Of a stretch of DNA of 25,761 nt, positions 23,637 through 25,761 are shown in pieces. The notes beneath the pieces are model-generated. The model saw nothing but the letters and a program-made list of their open reading frames with translations. It was not told the DNA's origin and did not search any database. The DNA lies in assembly GCA_050248915.1 (NCBI GenBank), contig JBFWRL010000073.1:1-25761 (forward strand), read 5' to 3'. Every line of letters begins with the position of its first letter. Positions within the stretch are counted from its first letter, which is position 1. Made by a program: the position numbers and the translations under genes. The DNA comes from GCA-2770975 sp050248915. GTDB lineage: Bacteria > Cyanobacteriota > Sericytochromatia > UBA7694.

Positions 23637-24044
23637 TTAAAATCTGATGGCCGGAACACGGGTAAATCCAGCATATTGCTCAAAATGTCGGTCAAAAGCA
23701 AAAGCAGTGTTGATCTTAAGGCGCTCCATAAGAACAAAAGAACTACAATCGGTAAAAGACCACCCTTTGTCAGCATATTTATGAAAAAAATGACTGGCTC
23801 TTTGGTGATCTTCCTGGTTTACCCATAACAACTGTGCAATGGATTCTGTCAAAAAGGCTTCGTCCCATTGGCAAGCAATCCGGCTACCGAGTCTGACTTT
23901 TGTCAGATTGAGTGTTTCAACAACAACATAATTACTCGTCACCAAAAGCACTTGGTTGTGTTCATACCATTGTTTTGCAGCTTCATGATGTTGATCATCC
24001 TTATCCAGTAGGGCATACCAGGCCCCAGTATCAACAAAGATCAC
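23637..24044 (-). CDS. vapC: VapC-type PIN-domain toxin
   Basis: The 135-residue PIN-domain ribonuclease has the four acidic residues of the active site: Asp5 in MIFVDTGAWYALLD, Glu43 in VVVETLN, Asp99 in SFTDCSSFVLME and Asp118 in AFAFDRHF. Such toxins cleave tRNA or rRNA when released from their antitoxin. The start overlaps the upstream antitoxin stop by four bases (ATGA). The gene ends 12 bases before the boundary of repeat copy 1, so the pair lies exactly between the two ncRNA copies. Confidence 0.85.
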   Translation of the reverse strand: MIFVDTGAWYALLDKDDQHHEAAKQWYEHNQVLLVTSNYVVVETLNLTKVRLGSRIACQWDEAFLTESIAQLLWVNQEDHQRASHFFHKYADKGWSFTDCSSFVLMERLKINTAFAFDRHFEQYAGFTRVPAIRF

Positions 24045-24265
24045 TGATTGGCTTTCATCTCGGTTTGAGCCAATATCTCATCATGGTTATTCTGGCTGTG
24101 CCCCGAAGAACCCATTCCAATCAGCCCACTCAACGCGGATTTTTGTTGAGCCACTTTTTTCCGGGTTTTAAAAGCGTCAAAATCAATCAACTGCTGAAAG
24201 AGATTTTCTCTTTCTTGATGTTCAAGCTCAGCTATTTCATCTAAAATATGTTGTACTTTGTTCAT
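24041..24265 (-). CDS. VapB-type antitoxin (probable)
   Basis: This 74-residue protein precedes and overlaps vapC (ATGA). Its N-terminal ~40 residues form a charged helix (HILDEIAELEHQERENLFQQ), followed by a Ser/Gly-rich and then acidic/polar C-terminal half. This is the usual style of antitoxins that wrap the toxin. No classical AbrB or ribbon-helix-helix motif is obvious, so the call rests on size, position and overlap with the PIN toxin. A TATGAT hexamer lies only ~10 bases before the ATG, so the transcript may have a very short leader. Confidence 0.7.
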   Translation of the reverse strand: MNKVQHILDEIAELEHQERENLFQQLIDFDAFKTRKKVAQQKSALSGLIGMGSSGHSQNNHDEILAQTEMKANQ

Positions 24266-24342
24266 ACCAAAATCATATCACGACCTGGAACACCCAGAGA
24301 GTCTTCCTTGCGCATCACGCCGACTTTCAAAACGGCGGATAC

Positions 24343-24392
24343 ACAAAAAGCCAAAAAATGGCACAAACCTCGGAGTCGAAGCGAATTTATGC
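24343..24392 (-). terminator. Intrinsic terminator of ncRNA copy 2
   Basis: Same hairpin as in copy 1: GCATAAA (24392-24386) pairs with TTTGTGC (24367-24361) using one U-G pair, and CTTCG pairs with CGAGG using one U-G pair. T-runs follow (complement of 24353-24358 and 24344-24349). Confidence 0.6.
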
Positions 24393-25082
24393 GTGCCGCG
24401 GTCTCTTGAGGTCTTCACGCCTGCCAGCCGGGTTTCTCCATTTTCAGGACCCTCACGCCCCCAGTGTTCTTCCCTTGCGGGAACCACTCTTGACGCCTCT
24501 TCTGGCAGAAGTTATTCCTTTGCAGGAATCCCTCTTCAGACTTTCCGCTGGACCCTCAGGGACTTCCCCCCGCTGAACCCGTTTTAGAACAGACCTTTCA
24601 GCCCCTTCCAAACTTGACCCTCCTGCCGATTCTCACGGTTTCAGGGCATTGCGCCTTCAGCGGATCCGTTGCTCCGGCTTTACGCCGAGCCCGTTTCCCT
24701 CTCGTCCTTGGCCCCTTCAGGGTATTGCACTCACTGCCCGTCGGCCACTGTTACCAGCGCCTGCCGCTCTTGCCTTTTATCCGAGACATTTACACATCTC
24801 AGCCGAGGCTCCAACGGATTCTTCCGTGCAGATCGTATGCCCAGCCTTGCGACCGAACCTTGACCCTCCTGGGCGTTGCCACCCTCCAGGGAATTCATCC
24901 TGCCCAGAGCTTCTCGCTGCTTCCAGCCGATTCCCCGCTTTCCGTTTTGACGGCTCTCGGGATTTGCTCTCCGGGTCAGGCTGGCATCTTTCAACTTGCG
25001 TCGAACGCCGCCCCTCCTGGGGTTTCTTCCGGGGGTTACACCCGGAACCTTTGTCACGCTTCTTCGCTTCACCGAAGTTCGT
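24350..25082 (-). ncRNA. Large structured non-coding RNA, copy 2
   Basis: Near-identical to copy 1 over its length, with all GNRA hairpins preserved. Three differences bear on structure. The terminator stem substitutions keep pairing. Two substitutions next to the CCC-GCAA-GGG hairpin (24483-24484) extend it by one pair (TTCCC with GGGAA). The hairpin at 25027-25047 has a wholly different sequence (TTCCGGG with CCCGGAA in place of GCCAAG with CTTGGC) but still folds. This copy stands upstream of the toxin-antitoxin genes on the same strand. It is divergent from the lipoprotein gene at the window's right end. Confidence 0.7.
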
Positions 25083-25088
25083 ATATTC

Positions 25089-25118
25089 AATATACTAAGA
25101 TTTGATTATGAATGTCAA
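25089..25118 (-). promoter_or_regulatory. Promoter of ncRNA copy 2
   Basis: TTGACA (25118-25113), 18 bases, TATATT (25094-25089) on the - strand, identical to copy 1, with the same A/T-rich upstream tract at about 25126-25158. Confidence 0.7.
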
Positions 25119-25244
25119 GAGAAGTTTATGGTTATTTTAAAATAATTTTAATTTTTCTTGAGAAAGTTGTGACAAATCACACGTTTGAGCAGGAACAAAA
25201 TACAGCTCCCTACGTCTTCTGGCTATTCCCATTGGAGCAACTCG

Positions 25245-25761
25245 ATGAAAATTCAGTTTTTTGGGGCTTTGATTTTACTGGCAGGCTGTTTGCCTTTGTC
25301 TATTTCTGGTTCTTATCTATCTTCGACCCCGACTCAATCTCCCAGCCCTGTTGTACCGCTTACTTCTGAACAACCACTGATAACAGCCGCTCCAATCACA
25401 TCTCTTAAGTTTGGCAAACTCAAAGAAATTGAGTTGGGTTTGACCAACAGTGAGTTGATTCCAAGTATGGCTGGAGGTATTCAGATTTTGCAATCCCATA
25501 AAGGGATTCCCAACAAATTGTTTGGCTTTGCAAATCAGCGTTTTTTTAGTCTGAATACCCAATCGCAACAAATACAATGGGGAGAAACTCTCCCAGCAGT
25601 TGTCAATCAGCTTTTAATTGATCCCCAAGTACCTCATCGATTTTATGCTGCTACAGAAAAAGGCCTTTATACCTCAAATAACCAAGGAGAAAGTTGGCAT
25701 AAAGACGAAAATCTGTACTCAGAACGCAGAATGATAGGCAAGAATGAACGGATTTCAAGTC
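25245..25761 (+). CDS. Partial lipoprotein with Asp-box/BNR-like repeat (3' end outside window)
   Basis: An open frame runs from the ATG at 25245 to the window edge (172 residues visible, no stop). GGAG sits 8 bases before the ATG. The start is a lipoprotein signal, MKIQFFGALILLAGC, with lipobox LAGC (Cys15), followed by a Ser/Thr/Pro-rich spacer. Near residues 138-151 GLYTSNNQGESWHK matches the Asp-box (BNR) pattern GLY.S.D.G.SW of sialidase-like beta-propellers, preceded by HRFYAATEKG. The protein is probably an envelope-anchored beta-propeller. The enzymatic role, if any, cannot be told from the visible part. Confidence 0.7.
   Translation, partial: MKIQFFGALILLAGCLPLSISGSYLSSTPTQSPSPVVPLTSEQPLITAAPITSLKFGKLKEIELGLTNSELIPSMAGGIQILQSHKGIPNKLFGFANQRFFSLNTQSQQIQWGETLPAVVNQLLIDPQVPHRFYAATEKGLYTSNNQGESWHKDENLYSERRMIGKNERISS

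Larger units (their letters stand above)
24341..25191. repeat. Long direct repeat, copy 2 (contains ncRNA copy 2)
   Basis: Second copy of the ~850-base unit, in the same orientation as copy 1 and separated from it by ~715 unique bases carrying the toxin-antitoxin pair. Similarity begins at ACACAAAAAGCC and fades around 25191. Together the copies form a direct-repeat-bracketed cassette in which homologous recombination could remove the toxin-antitoxin genes. Confidence 0.85.

Noticed and set aside
23165..25090. - strand 119-residue frame within both repeats
   Set aside because: Its TTG start lies inside the -10 box of the ncRNA promoter, with no ribosome-binding site, and its sequence is Arg/Lys/Gly rich as expected from structured RNA.
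23048..25105. Matching + strand frames of 149-163 residues in both repeat copies
   Set aside because: They lack ribosome-binding sites, several overlap in different frames, their composition (Pro, Leu, Ser, Cys rich) is that of antisense GC-rich RNA, and the hairpin replaced between copies alters residues without any protein logic.
22774..25191. Insertion sequences, group II introns or rRNA fragments as explanations of the repeats
   Set aside because: No transposase, reverse transcriptase, intron domain V or recognisable rRNA block is seen, and there are no terminal inverted repeats.

Overview
The window is a piece of a bacterial chromosome. It contains lipoprotein signals (lipobox Cys), sec-type signal peptides, Shine-Dalgarno sites, a polyphosphate-type glucokinase and a class D beta-lactamase, so a diderm (Gram-negative-type) bacterium is likely. 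The phylum cannot be fixed from the sequence. The EF-hand protein style and gene mix would fit an environmental lineage such as a non-photosynthetic relative of Cyanobacteria, but that is a guess.

Left end (1-5430): an A/T-richer defence-type operon on the + strand. It holds the C-terminal part of a gene cut by the window edge, a large split adenosine-deaminase-superfamily protein that looks like RdrB of the RADAR anti-phage system, a small gene that appears frameshifted, and an HNH endonuclease gene. A terminator-like hairpin follows. The upstream partial gene sits where RdrA would be, but its ATPase part is outside the window.

Middle (5430-21820): mostly chromosomal genes. These are an EF-hand protein with a four-fold DSWGN repeat (-), a secreted glycosidase-like protein (-), a nucleotidyltransferase/beta-helix/sugar-transferase-like fusion (+), two YbjQ-family genes followed by an M48 protease (+), a - strand trio (membrane protein, SdpI-like protein, 2-oxoglutarate/Fe(II) oxygenase-like protein), a lipoprotein with one CxxCH haem motif (-), a transketolase / polyphosphate glucokinase / P-loop kinase operon (+), a DUF6544-like membrane protein (-) and an OXA-type beta-lactamase (-). 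Two intergenic regions (5455-5591 and 15325-15586) hold related, strongly folded, multi-hairpin elements closed by long inverted repeats.

Right end (22774-25191): the most striking part. Two nearly identical ~850 bp direct repeats flank a VapBC-type toxin-antitoxin pair. Read on the - strand, each repeat has a strong sigma70-type promoter (TTGACA, 18 bp, TATATT, A/T-rich upstream), about 730 nt with at least seven hairpins capped by GNRA tetraloops, and a terminator hairpin with T-runs. The few differences between copies preserve base pairing, and one hairpin is replaced wholesale by a different sequence that folds the same way. I interpret these as two copies of a large structured non-coding RNA, not protein genes. 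The window ends inside a + strand lipoprotein gene with an Asp-box/BNR-like motif.
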